DNA from: CAZLMG01 sp964560765
GTDB taxonomy: Bacteria; Bdellovibrionota_B; Oligoflexia; Oligoflexales; CAZLMG01
Direction: 5' to 3'
DNA: 64,000 bases
Assembly: GCA_964560765.1 (NCBI GenBank)
Contig: CAZLMG010000004.1
Location: 1 to 64,000 of the forward strand
Shown here: positions 5,404-13,943 of the stretch, in pieces
How positions within the stretch are numbered: the first letter of the stretch is position 1
Layout of the letters: each line of letters opens with the position of its first letter
Notes under the pieces: generated by a model
Seen by the model: only the letters and a program-made list of their open reading frames with translations
Told to the model about the DNA's origin: nothing
Database searches by the model: none
Made by a program: the position numbers and the translations under genes

Positions 5404-8094
5404 TTACGCGGTTGCCGCCTTACGACGCGCGTTCCGCCAATTTTCCGTCCAGATGACCAGAATGGTCGCGACGAAGGTTGACGAAAATGTTGCAGCAATG
5501 ATTCCCACAGCCATGGCAGCCGCGAAATTCCAAATTTGCGCAGTGCCAATCACCAGAATACCGATCAACGAAATCAGAGTTGTCACCGAAGTATTGATGC
5601 TGCGGCTCAGAGTCTCATTTAACGACGTATTGATCAGGTCACGCAAGTTTCGCTTTGGATGCAAGGCTAAGTTCTCGCGAATGCGGTCGTAGATGACGAT
5701 CGTATCGTTGATGGAGTAACCGACTACCGTCAACAGGGCTGCAACCGACGTCAGGTCAAATGACCGTTGGAACAAGGCGTAAAAGGCCAATACGACAAAG
5801 ACGTCTTGGAACATTTTCAACATCGCGCCTGGCCCAAACCGCATATCGAATCGCAGAAGAATATACGCAAACACACCCAAGATCGCATAGAAGATCGATA
5901 GCACACCTTGACGCTGTAGCTCGCGGCCCACCTGAGGACCTACGAAATCCATTCGCAAAATGTCTGGATTGTGCTCGGACAGGGCAGCCTTGAACTTGTT
6001 TTGAAAATCAATAATGGCGGCTTCCTGCGCCTCACCATCACCGGCAGCGACCGCCTTCTCAAAGCGCAAGAGATAGTGAGTCGCTGAGCCTCCGAGAGCT
6101 TGCACCGACATATCGCTGATGCCTGCCTTTTGCCCAGCATCGCGCAAAACCCCAGAGTCAACATTGTTTGGAAAACGAAGCTCGACCTCAGTCCCACCGG
6201 CAAAGTCCACCGACCAATTCATTCCTTTGGTCGCCATGGTTACTATGGCGACCAGGGCCACAACCAATCCCAAACCAATGGCGGCGTTGCTCCACTTCAA
6301 GAAGTCAAAATTCTTGGCCCAAGAATCGGTCCCGCCAGAACCAAGCCAACGTCGAACTTCGGCGTCGCTCGTTTGATTGGAAAGCGCCAATTGAAAGAAC
6401 AACTTCGAGCAATAGAGGGAAGTAAACATGGAAACGATGATACCTACCATCAGAGTCACTGCGAAACCGCGAATCGGCCCTGACGAACTCGTTTCGAGCA
6501 AGACAAGGGCTGCGATCAAGGTCGTGATATTCGCATCGACAATGGTCCAAACAACTTTGTTGAAACCGTTCTCAACCGCCTTGCGAGCATTCTTGCCGAT
6601 GGCAAGCTCTTGGCGAATCCGTTCGTTGATCAGAACGTTAGCATCAACGGCCATCCCCAGGGTCAAAACGAAACCGGCGATACCCGGCAGCGTCAACGCA
6701 GCGCCAAAGCCAGTCATGAGAGCCAAGAGGAAAAGGCTGTTTAGAAAGAGCGCCAAACAGGCGATCAAGCCAGGTCGACGGTAATAGAGGACCATAAAGA
6801 AAAGTACCATCACAAGTCCGATGGCCACGGAGATAATGCCCTGCTCGGCCAACTCAGGTCCGAGGGTTGCACCCACTTGCCGCTGCTCAAGAACTTCAAT
6901 CTTTGCGGGTAAGGCACCCGACTTCAGAATCAGAGACAACTGATTGGCTTCTTCATAGATCTCATTATACGAGCGACCACTTCCGAGAGTGATGAGGGCC
7001 GTCCCGCCGCTGATCTTTTGGTTGATCGATGGTGCAGAAACCACTTCGCTGTCGAGGATGATGGCCATACGCTTCTTAACATTTGCACCCGTCACATCTG
7101 CAAAACGCTTTCCGCCTGGCCCTGTGAACTTCAAAGAAACCGCAGGTCGCTGGTCGAAGGAGTTCGAGTCGACAGTGACCATGGAGTCGAGGACATCTTC
7201 CCCACCGATCTCCGTCGCGGCCGAGACAACATAACTCGTGAACTCAGACTTTTTGCCGCCAGCAAGGTCCTTCCTCTCAAAAACCAATTCGCGATCCTGT
7301 GGAACGCGATCCTTGAGTAACGCCGCCATCGCCTCACGATCTTCGGAAATCAACTGGACATGGCCAAAGCTGCGATCCACTTTGACGTTTTCCGGCAACT
7401 TGCCAACCAAGTCGTCAAAGCCAGCAAAACTATCGTCAACAATTTTGAAACTCAGCTGAGCCGTGCGCCCCAGAAGGTCCTTTGCCTTCTCTGGATCCTT
7501 GAAACCCGGGAGCTGCACCAAAATGGAGCCATCGTTACGCCGACTAATCAACGGTTCAGAAACGCCCCACTTGTCGATACGGCTGCGAATGACACGCTCG
7601 GCCTGCTCAATGGCGCTCTGCTTGATACGGCGAGCCTGATCATCCTCAAACCGGAAATCGATGAGCTGTCGATCGCGATCCGATTGCACCAGCCCCGGAA
7701 ACTCTGTATGCATCAGCTCTTTAAAATCGCCTTGGTCGATGCCGTCATTCAGCTCAATACGCAGAGTCTGCTGTCCGGCGACGGCAAACGCATTTTTGAC
7801 GCCTTTATTTTCATCGTCAGACCAGCGTTTGATTTCGGTCCCCAAACGGCTGAGCTTGGCGTCTACAGCCTTCTCAGCGTCGACACCTAAGACCAGCTGT
7901 ACTCCGCCCTGAATATCCAACCCCAACTTGATGTGGGCGCTAGGTAACCAATCGGGAATCTTTTGCTGCAATCGCTCCGCATCGTTACGCACCTCAATGG
8001 GCTGCATAAAGTAGATGACCGTTGGGATCACGCTGTACAAACTCAAAAGGGTAAATGCTGCTACGACAAAGCTTCGCCACTTCGTACTCTGCAT
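5404..8094 (-). CDS. secDF: protein translocase SecDF, fused single chain
   Basis: 896 aa; SecD (about residues 1-575) and SecF (about 600-896) in one polypeptide. SecDF uses the proton gradient to pull exported proteins through SecYEG. The N-terminal membrane segment leads into a large periplasmic P1 region. The SecD membrane part carries GMAVDANVLINERIR and the SecF half carries GYSINDTIVIYDRIRE, the conserved TM4 motifs with the proton-path Asp. Twelve membrane segments are expected. Start ATG 8094 follows AGGAG. No yajC is adjacent and the gene appears monocistronic with its own terminator. Fusion is usual in Bacillus and some other lineages; many proteobacteria keep secD and secF separate. 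Confidence 0.95.
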   Translation of the reverse strand: MQSTKWRSFVVAAFTLLSLYSVIPTVIYFMQPIEVRNDAERLQQKIPDWLPSAHIKLGLDIQGGVQLVLGVDAEKAVDAKLSRLGTEIKRWSDDENKGVKNAFAVAGQQTLRIELNDGIDQGDFKELMHTEFPGLVQSDRDRQLIDFRFEDDQARRIKQSAIEQAERVIRSRIDKWGVSEPLISRRNDGSILVQLPGFKDPEKAKDLLGRTAQLSFKIVDDSFAGFDDLVGKLPENVKVDRSFGHVQLISEDREAMAALLKDRVPQDRELVFERKDLAGGKKSEFTSYVVSAATEIGGEDVLDSMVTVDSNSFDQRPAVSLKFTGPGGKRFADVTGANVKKRMAIILDSEVVSAPSINQKISGGTALITLGSGRSYNEIYEEANQLSLILKSGALPAKIEVLEQRQVGATLGPELAEQGIISVAIGLVMVLFFMVLYYRRPGLIACLALFLNSLFLLALMTGFGAALTLPGIAGFVLTLGMAVDANVLINERIRQELAIGKNARKAVENGFNKVVWTIVDANITTLIAALVLLETSSSGPIRGFAVTLMVGIIVSMFTSLYCSKLFFQLALSNQTSDAEVRRWLGSGGTDSWAKNFDFLKWSNAAIGLGLVVALVAIVTMATKGMNWSVDFAGGTEVELRFPNNVDSGVLRDAGQKAGISDMSVQALGGSATHYLLRFEKAVAAGDGEAQEAAIIDFQNKFKAALSEHNPDILRMDFVGPQVGRELQRQGVLSIFYAILGVFAYILLRFDMRFGPGAMLKMFQDVFVVLAFYALFQRSFDLTSVAALLTVVGYSINDTIVIYDRIRENLALHPKRNLRDLINTSLNETLSRSINTSVTTLISLIGILVIGTAQIWNFAAAMAVGIIAATFSSTFVATILVIWTENWRNARRKAATA

Positions 8095-8269
8095 TGGCTG
8101 CTGCGCTCCTGAACAAGGGGAAAAAATCGAATATGACCCGTGATTATAAATTGATACCGCTAAGAAGCAAGAGTTGCATCATCAATTTTGCCATAGGAAG
8201 GGTTGAACAACTCTTATATATTCTATGTACAATTGTTTTACTTTTAATAATCTCGCCCCCCGGAGCGTT

Positions 8270-9421
8270 ATGATATCGGAATGGATTGCTCAACTAACCG
8301 GCCTCGGACTGTTCGATCACCGTCTTTTCCGGGCGGGGGCTGCGGCACTTTTGGCGGCATTCATCGTTTTTGCTGCCATGCCGCGATTTATCGCTTTCCT
8401 GAGCCGGCTGGACGCCACTTCCGATTTTGACACGAAGCAGAAGAAGGCCCCCCCCATTTTGGGTGGCATTTTGATCATCGCCGCGGTTTTGGCTTCGACA
8501 ATCACATTTGCTCACCTGAACTCGTTCGTAACTTCAATCCTCATCATCATGGTCGCTTATGGCACCATCGGTGGCCTGGACGACGTTCTTAAGATCCGCA
8601 ATAAGCGCCTCGTGGCTCTCGGCAAGCTGTCCAAGAAGGAATACCAGGATAAGGCCGATGGGCTGTCCTCCACGCTGCGCCTCAGCCTATACTTCCTCTT
8701 CTCACTCATCGTCGCTGTTTTTGCGTACAAATTCATTCCAGGCATGGATGGGCACATCACGGTGCCGTTTGTTCGCCATGATTTGTGGTACCCGTATCTT
8801 CCGAATTGGGTGTTCATCGCGCTGATCTGCCTGGTCACCACTTCTACCGCAAATGGCGCTAACTTCACCGATGGCTTGGATACGCTGGTATCAATACCGA
8901 TCATTACCACGTCGGCATTCGTTGGTACTGTGGCTTACATTTCTGGCAACAGCATTTTCTCGAACTATCTGCTGTTGCCGTACCTGCCTGGAGTCGACGA
9001 GCTGCTTCCCATTTGCACCGCCATCATCGGCGCAACCTTGGCATACCTATGGTATAACTGCCCTCCAGCGCAGATTTACATGGGCGATGGTGGTTCCATT
9101 GGCCTCGGCGGGGCCATCGGGATGATGTTCGTCCTGATCAAGGCAGAACTCTTTTTGCCCATCGTGGGTGTCATCTTTGTCCTGGAAGCGGCCTCATCAT
9201 TTGGCCAAATCGGCTACTTCAAGCTTACCCGTCGATTCAGCGCCGACAAACAAGGAAAGCGCATATTCCTGCGAGCACCCTTGCATGAGCATTACAAACT
9301 GAAGTGGAAGAATGTTTTTGGTGATCGTGACGCCGTCAACTCCAAAATCATTTGGCGCTTTCATTTGATTTCCGTGTTGGCCTTGATCTTAGGTTCTCTG
9401 ATCTTTTTCAAAGTGCGGTAA
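8270..9421 (+). CDS. mraY: phospho-N-acetylmuramoyl-pentapeptide-transferase MraY
   Basis: 383 aa polytopic membrane enzyme that transfers phospho-MurNAc-pentapeptide to undecaprenyl phosphate, making lipid I on the cytoplasmic face. Family signatures in order: PPILGGILI, GGLDDVLK (Mg-binding Asp pair), NGANFTDGLDTL, GDGGSIGLGGAIG, and the C-terminal loop RAPLHEHYKLKW, matching the HHH-type motif of MraY. Start ATG 8270 is supported by GGAG four nt upstream; the longer ORF from 8225 has no ribosome site. It lies outside a division/cell-wall cluster: neighbours are secDF (divergent) and proC (24 nt downstream). Weak -35/-10-like elements (TTGAAC at 8203, TATGTA at 8224) lie upstream, low confidence. 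Confidence 0.93.
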   Translation: MISEWIAQLTGLGLFDHRLFRAGAAALLAAFIVFAAMPRFIAFLSRLDATSDFDTKQKKAPPILGGILIIAAVLASTITFAHLNSFVTSILIIMVAYGTIGGLDDVLKIRNKRLVALGKLSKKEYQDKADGLSSTLRLSLYFLFSLIVAVFAYKFIPGMDGHITVPFVRHDLWYPYLPNWVFIALICLVTTSTANGANFTDGLDTLVSIPIITTSAFVGTVAYISGNSIFSNYLLLPYLPGVDELLPICTAIIGATLAYLWYNCPPAQIYMGDGGSIGLGGAIGMMFVLIKAELFLPIVGVIFVLEAASSFGQIGYFKLTRRFSADKQGKRIFLRAPLHEHYKLKWKNVFGDRDAVNSKIIWRFHLISVLALILGSLIFFKVR

Positions 9422-9445
9422 CGACTCAGCTTGGAGCAATGAACC

Positions 9446-10252
9446 ATGTCTCAACCAATCGCCGTTATCGGAGCGGGCAACATGGGCAGCGCCATGATTC
9501 GAGGTTTGCTGCAAAAGGCGCCCAAGGAGTTTAGTATCCAAGCGGTCGACATGCATAGCGATCGCCTGCAAGCACTTACAGCATTGGGGCCGGTTAAAAC
9601 CAGCCATCAGCCAAACGCAGAAACCCTGAAGTGCGACGTCATCACCTTGTGCGTCAAGCCCTACGACCTGCCGCAACTCGCAACTCACCTCCGTGGTAAA
9701 ATTCCAGCCAGCACACTGGTCATCAGCGTCCTAGCAGGTACAACCATGCAAGAGGTGAGTGACGCCTTAGACTTTCGCGGGGCTGTCGTGCGGGCCATGC
9801 CTAATATCGCCGCTACAGTGGGGCTGGCGGCAACGGCCATGTGCACGGCCGATGAGACCGACGCAAGTAAGCGCAGCCTTACAGAGCGGATCTTTGGCTG
9901 CGTCGGTGATGCCCATTGGGTTCGAGAATCACATCTCGATGCGGTTACCGGGTTGTCTGGCAGCGGTCCGGCCTATATCTATATGGTTATCGAGGCCTTG
10001 ACCGATGGTGGCGTCAAGATGGGGCTGCCGCGCCAGTTGGCCCTCGACCTGTCCGTGCAGACAGTGCTCGGTTCAGCCATGTTAGTCAAAGAGTCCCGAT
10101 TGCACCCAGCCGTGCTGCGAGATCAGGTAACGACCCCTGCCGGAACGACGATCCACGCCATCGATGAGCTGGAAGCCCACGGGTTGCGCTCGATGCTCAT
10201 GAAAGCGGTTGCCACGGCCACTGAGCGCTCCAAAACCCTGCGCAAGCGATAG
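9446..10252 (+). CDS. proC: pyrroline-5-carboxylate reductase
   Basis: 268 aa. It catalyses the last step of proline synthesis, NAD(P)H-dependent reduction of pyrroline-5-carboxylate. The N-terminal Rossmann motif GAGNMGSAM is at residues 8-16. The C-terminal dimerisation and substrate region contains GSGPAYIY and VTTPAGTTIHAIDELE, the family signature. Length is normal. The start has TTGGAG upstream. It follows mraY by 24 nt and is likely cotranscribed, an unusual partnership with no obvious metabolic link. Confidence 0.95.
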   Translation: MSQPIAVIGAGNMGSAMIRGLLQKAPKEFSIQAVDMHSDRLQALTALGPVKTSHQPNAETLKCDVITLCVKPYDLPQLATHLRGKIPASTLVISVLAGTTMQEVSDALDFRGAVVRAMPNIAATVGLAATAMCTADETDASKRSLTERIFGCVGDAHWVRESHLDAVTGLSGSGPAYIYMVIEALTDGGVKMGLPRQLALDLSVQTVLGSAMLVKESRLHPAVLRDQVTTPAGTTIHAIDELEAHGLRSMLMKAVATATERSKTLRKR

Positions 10253-10413
10253 CTCACCTGTGTTTTGTCGCATACAGCTGTCTTCACTTGCATCTCGCTC
10301 ATGTGATTCGCCGATCCTTGATTGACAGCTATTTCTCGTTTCATGAGACCGCAAACCCCTGCGGCTTGCGGACATCATTCGCAAATCCACTCTTAATCAA
10401 TGCTCATGCAATG

Positions 10414-10429
10414 CGGCACGAATTCTGCT
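10414..10429 (+). promoter_or_regulatory. candidate sigma-54 promoter upstream of the lipoprotein at 10480
   Basis: CGGCACG-AATT-CTGCT keeps GG-N10-GC, with a perfect GGCACG -24 core and one mismatch in the TT of the -12 box. The predicted start is near 10440, 40 nt before the ATG. Confidence 0.4.
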
Positions 10430-10479
10430 TTTGCACTGCCATCAAAGAGGCGTCATGCATTCGAACGGGAGGAAAACGT

Positions 10480-11565
10480 ATGAAGTGTCTGTTGCATCCA
10501 CTAGTGAAACATTGGCCGAAGTTGGCTGTCTTAGCAGCGATCTCTGCAACCATGACCAGTTGCTTTTATGCGTACACAGAAACAAATGGTAATGATCCAG
10601 ATGGATCCTATCAATGGCGAGGAAACGGCGAGTCCCAGATTCCACCGGATTTGATGCTGGTTGCTGATGTCTGCGAACTCCCAAAGGAACAACGCGAAAA
10701 GTACAAAGGGCAGCATGAGCTGAGTTGCTTCAAAGATCATCAACAAACCTGGATCGCCAATTGTCGAGGTGATGACTGTCGGGCCGTAACCGCGTTTGTG
10801 CATTATATGCTGGAGGAAGATCTAGGCAACAGCAATGCCGTCATCGTCGAGGCCTTCGATAACCCTAAATTCGTCGGCAGCCCCATCAGTCAGGTGACCA
10901 TCCAGGGCTTTACGGCCAATCGCGCCGGGGATTTCAAGCAGACGAAACTCTATCTATCCCCGGGCAGCTATTACCTTCGGGCCTACATCAGCAACGAAGA
11001 TGAAGCGCTAACGCCGTATAGCTACGGTGGCATGGAGATGGTTCGCGATCGCCCTATTGGTGTATACGGTGCGCTTTCGAGGCCGCACGCGATCAATGTC
11101 ACCCCAAGCAGCTATGAAGCCAGCGTCGAGCCGGTCCATATCTCTCTCGACCTGTTGTTCAAGAAGCCGGGCGTTGAGCAGCCTACCAATGCCTATGTGC
11201 GCTTGAAGTTATCCACCCAAGACCTCGCGGCGGTGACTGCCGGTCGTAAGATCGTCATTCAACTGCATGAAGACATGGACCTCATGCGCATCCCGCTGGA
11301 GCAGTTCCAAGTGGCGAGTGAGCAATGGTTAGTCGAAGGGCGTAAGGGCATGACGGAGTTCGTATCACCGTCATTGGCGACGCGTGACTATGTCGTCTTT
11401 GTTTTTCTTGATGCCGATGGCAATGGCTACTACGATGAAGGCGAGCTCGCGCAAATTTATCAGGTGCAGGGTCAGCCCGGCCGACTTGCCGTACACGCGA
11501 ATCGCACCGCTACCGTCAGCCTCGAGTTAGTGAACAATCCCCGAGTGCCCGGACTTTCTGACTAA
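10480..11565 (+). CDS. predicted lipoprotein with Ca2+-binding-like loop, function unknown
   Basis: 361 aa from the ATG at 10480, which has GGGAGG at ideal spacing and opens a lipoprotein signal peptide (basic n-region, then LAVLAAISATMTSC). The longer upstream ORF lacks a ribosome site. The mature part is soluble with beta-rich stretches. Near residue 310 it carries DADGNGYYDEGE, an EF-hand/dockerin-like acidic loop. Several segments (SPGSYYLRAYISNEDE; DYVVFVFLDADGNG) resemble repeated beta-sandwich modules that end in a 'cost of change' loop, as in pre-albumin-like folds. I do not recognise the family. It is probably anchored in the outer membrane. It stands alone, followed by inverted repeats. 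Confidence 0.75.
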   Translation: MKCLLHPLVKHWPKLAVLAAISATMTSCFYAYTETNGNDPDGSYQWRGNGESQIPPDLMLVADVCELPKEQREKYKGQHELSCFKDHQQTWIANCRGDDCRAVTAFVHYMLEEDLGNSNAVIVEAFDNPKFVGSPISQVTIQGFTANRAGDFKQTKLYLSPGSYYLRAYISNEDEALTPYSYGGMEMVRDRPIGVYGALSRPHAINVTPSSYEASVEPVHISLDLLFKKPGVEQPTNAYVRLKLSTQDLAAVTAGRKIVIQLHEDMDLMRIPLEQFQVASEQWLVEGRKGMTEFVSPSLATRDYVVFVFLDADGNGYYDEGELAQIYQVQGQPGRLAVHANRTATVSLELVNNPRVPGLSD

Positions 11566-11572
11566 ACGGCTT

Positions 11573-11592
11573 GCCGCCAATAACTTGGCGGC
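11573..11592. terminator. hairpin after the lipoprotein gene
   Basis: GCCGCCAA-TAAC-TTGGCGGC, a perfect 8-bp stem just after the stop at 11565, with no U-run. It lies between convergent genes and may act together with the next hairpin. Confidence 0.5.
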
Positions 11593-11603
11593 TTGGCACC
11601 CGC

Positions 11604-11631
11604 TCCTAAAGGTCCTTTGGGGCCTTTAGGA
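11604..11631. terminator. second hairpin between convergent genes
   Basis: TCCTAAAGG and CCTTTAGGA form a perfect 9-bp stem around a 10-nt loop. It overlaps the stop codon of the cyclophilin gene. The plus side is followed by a pyrimidine tract (CTTCTTCTC), so it could serve both strands weakly. Confidence 0.5.
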
Positions 11632-12294
11632 CTTCTTCTCGGCCTTAACACGCGCAGTCTTGATAAACACAGGCTCGACGGGAACGTCCGGTGCCGTACC
11701 CTCTTCCTTCTTGCCGGTGGGCAATAGACTTGTGAGCTTGCCCATTCCAGTTTTCACGCCTTTGATCTTGTCGACGACATCGAGACCATTAATGACCCGA
11801 CCAAAAACAGCGTAACCGTGGCCATCTGGCTGCGGATGATCGAGGCGTGGATTATCGACAACGTTGATGAAGAACTGGGACGTAGCACTATTTGGATCGC
11901 TGGTGCGGGCCATTGCAATGGACCCTCGTACATTTTTCAAACCATTCTTGGCTTCGTTGGCAATAGGGTCCTTTGCTTTCTTTTGCACTAAGTCTTTACC
12001 AACCAGTTCAAAGCCTCCGCCTTGAATCATGAACCCATCGATGACGCGATGAAAGGCTACGCTGTCATAGAATTTAGCATTCACGTATGACAGAAAATTG
12101 GCGACGGATTTCGGAGCCGCCTTGGCGTCTAGCTCGATCTCGATGCTACCCAGTGATGTTTCCATCTCCACGACAACCGGCTTGCCAGCCGTGGCTGCGG
12201 GAGTGGCCTGCGCCTTTTTACCCTTTTCTGCATCTTTGCCGAACACCGGCGAAGTGAGTGTCGAAAAAGCAAGTGCCCAAAACCAAAACTTCAT
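11626..12294 (-). CDS. exported cyclophilin-type peptidyl-prolyl cis-trans isomerase
   Basis: 222 aa with a signal peptide (FWFWALAFSTLTSPVFG), so periplasmic or secreted. It catalyses cis-trans isomerisation of X-Pro bonds during folding. The cyclophilin core spans about residues 40-210: FHRVIDGFMIQGGGFE holds the catalytic Arg, GSIAMAR and SATSQFFINV follow, then YAVFGRVINGLDVVD. Start ATG 12294 has GGGAG; the ATG-less extension to 12309 is less likely. A Lys-rich tail ends the protein. Monocistronic. It probably assists envelope proteins, like the FKBP at 49174. Confidence 0.92.
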   Translation of the reverse strand: MKFWFWALAFSTLTSPVFGKDAEKGKKAQATPAATAGKPVVVEMETSLGSIEIELDAKAAPKSVANFLSYVNAKFYDSVAFHRVIDGFMIQGGGFELVGKDLVQKKAKDPIANEAKNGLKNVRGSIAMARTSDPNSATSQFFINVVDNPRLDHPQPDGHGYAVFGRVINGLDVVDKIKGVKTGMGKLTSLLPTGKKEEGTAPDVPVEPVFIKTARVKAEKKS

Positions 12295-12379
12295 GGCTAA
12301 GTCTCCCATAATTTAAGAACGCTTTGCTGCCCAACAGGCTAGAGGAATTATCCCGGTAAGATCAACTTAATTCTGTAAG

Positions 12380-13834
12380 CTACCAGAGAATGCCCGCGCC
12401 GACGCCCAAGTAAACGTACAAAAAGGAAAACTCGCGCACATCAGCTTCCGACAAAGCCGTGCCAGAGCGGGTCACGGTAACCTTTTCAGCCGAAGAAAAT
12501 GCCTGTAAACCTAGCTTGCAACACGCCCGGAATGCATGTCCAGCCAGGTAAGCGCTCACTCCACCGCGCGCGCTGTGCAATCGCAGGTCCACCTCACCTG
12601 CCATTAGTGGTTTGCCAAAATTCTGGGCATACCAGAGGCGCAACGGCTGTCCGAATAGCACGCGCTCAACCCCAAGCTCGATAGCAGGCAACAATTGGGT
12701 CGAGATTTCCAGATGCGATTCTGTGGGCCGCCCCAATCGATCCAACAGGCCAGGCAGCTCGGTATGGACAGACCAGACTTCTAGAAGTGGCGCGATATCT
12801 ACCCGTGACGCCAATGCGGAAATCTCATACCCGAACGACCAGCCAAGAAAGCCCCTGGCCGTGTTCAGTACAATTTTAAGATCCTCGACGGACTCATTGC
12901 GGGTCGGCATGACGTCATACTGTAGGCGAAGCCCACTTAGCCAACTCGAGCGAATTTCCGACACGATGCCAAAGCTCATGGGAATTCCGAGACGCAGACT
13001 TAAGAAACTATGATACGCATCCGCAGCGCCTAGCTGGGGCAACGCTGCAAGTTTTGTGCGATCAAAACCATTCATTGCTTCCTGCAGAATTTGTAGTGCT
13101 TGTTCCGCCATTTGTCCGCGCCCCTCAGCGTTCTGCACCCAAAATGGCGCAGGCGTCGCGGCAAAACTCCATCCAACTGCATAGCTATGTTGAGCGCTCG
13201 GAGCAGCACCCTTTACCGTTGCTCGACCGACCACACGCACCTTCCAGACCCCACTCCTCGTAGGCACTTCGGCAGCCAATCCCCATAAAGTTTTCGAAAC
13301 GGGAGGGAGCCTCCATTCGCGGGGGCGCTCATCGATCTTCTGCAGATTCGAACCGCGCTCCACAAAGGCAAGAAAGGGCAAGGAATCCAAAATGGCCAAA
13401 GCCAGCAATTCAACGATATCCGGATGCCGAACAAGATCGGCCAGCGAATGGGGGGTCAGAATCTGAAATTTTGCCTCAGTGACCGAGCCGCTGCTTGGAT
13501 CGGACCAAACCTTGCGGCGGACAACCTCAATGTCCAGCGCCGTATCGGATTCAGCTATATTCAGTCGCCAAAGGGACCGAGTCGAATTGCTAGAATTGGA
13601 CATCGAACAATCAACATCAGCAAAAATACCAAAGCCGTAGGGACCGCCCTGAATTTTAAGCGCAGGGGCCAACGTCGCGCATAGTGTTGACGCGGCGTCT
13701 CGACCGATACCAGCCGCCGAAGACTTCTTTGCATCGAGGCGAATATCGACTTGCAGAGTAGCAGGGGTCAGTGGCGAGGCCAAAGCGGCTTCGCCAAGAA
13801 GGAATAGCAACAATCCAGCCAATAGCTTCAACAT
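12380..13834 (-). CDS. predicted exported, possibly outer-membrane, protein of unknown function
   Basis: 484 aa with a clear signal peptide (MLKLLAGLLLFLLGEAALA) and a Shine-Dalgarno GGGAAGGG. The C-terminal about 250 residues alternate polar and aromatic/hydrophobic residues (LGIPMSFGIVSEIR, GFLGWSFGYEIS, PLRLWYAQNF). The protein ends in FSFLYVYLGVGAGILW, an amphipathic last strand with a terminal aromatic residue, as outer-membrane beta-barrels have. The N-terminal half looks soluble. No named family recognised. Barrel assignment is inference. No obvious operon partner. Confidence 0.6.
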   Translation of the reverse strand: MLKLLAGLLLFLLGEAALASPLTPATLQVDIRLDAKKSSAAGIGRDAASTLCATLAPALKIQGGPYGFGIFADVDCSMSNSSNSTRSLWRLNIAESDTALDIEVVRRKVWSDPSSGSVTEAKFQILTPHSLADLVRHPDIVELLALAILDSLPFLAFVERGSNLQKIDERPREWRLPPVSKTLWGLAAEVPTRSGVWKVRVVGRATVKGAAPSAQHSYAVGWSFAATPAPFWVQNAEGRGQMAEQALQILQEAMNGFDRTKLAALPQLGAADAYHSFLSLRLGIPMSFGIVSEIRSSWLSGLRLQYDVMPTRNESVEDLKIVLNTARGFLGWSFGYEISALASRVDIAPLLEVWSVHTELPGLLDRLGRPTESHLEISTQLLPAIELGVERVLFGQPLRLWYAQNFGKPLMAGEVDLRLHSARGGVSAYLAGHAFRACCKLGLQAFSSAEKVTVTRSGTALSEADVREFSFLYVYLGVGAGILW

Positions 13835-13943
13835 CTACCCTTCCCGTTCCACATACTGGCGAGTTGTGACTTCGTAGACGAATCGAATTTATTGATTATT
13901 ACGATGCCAGACGCGCGGCGGCATCGCAACCCAGACCGCAGAT

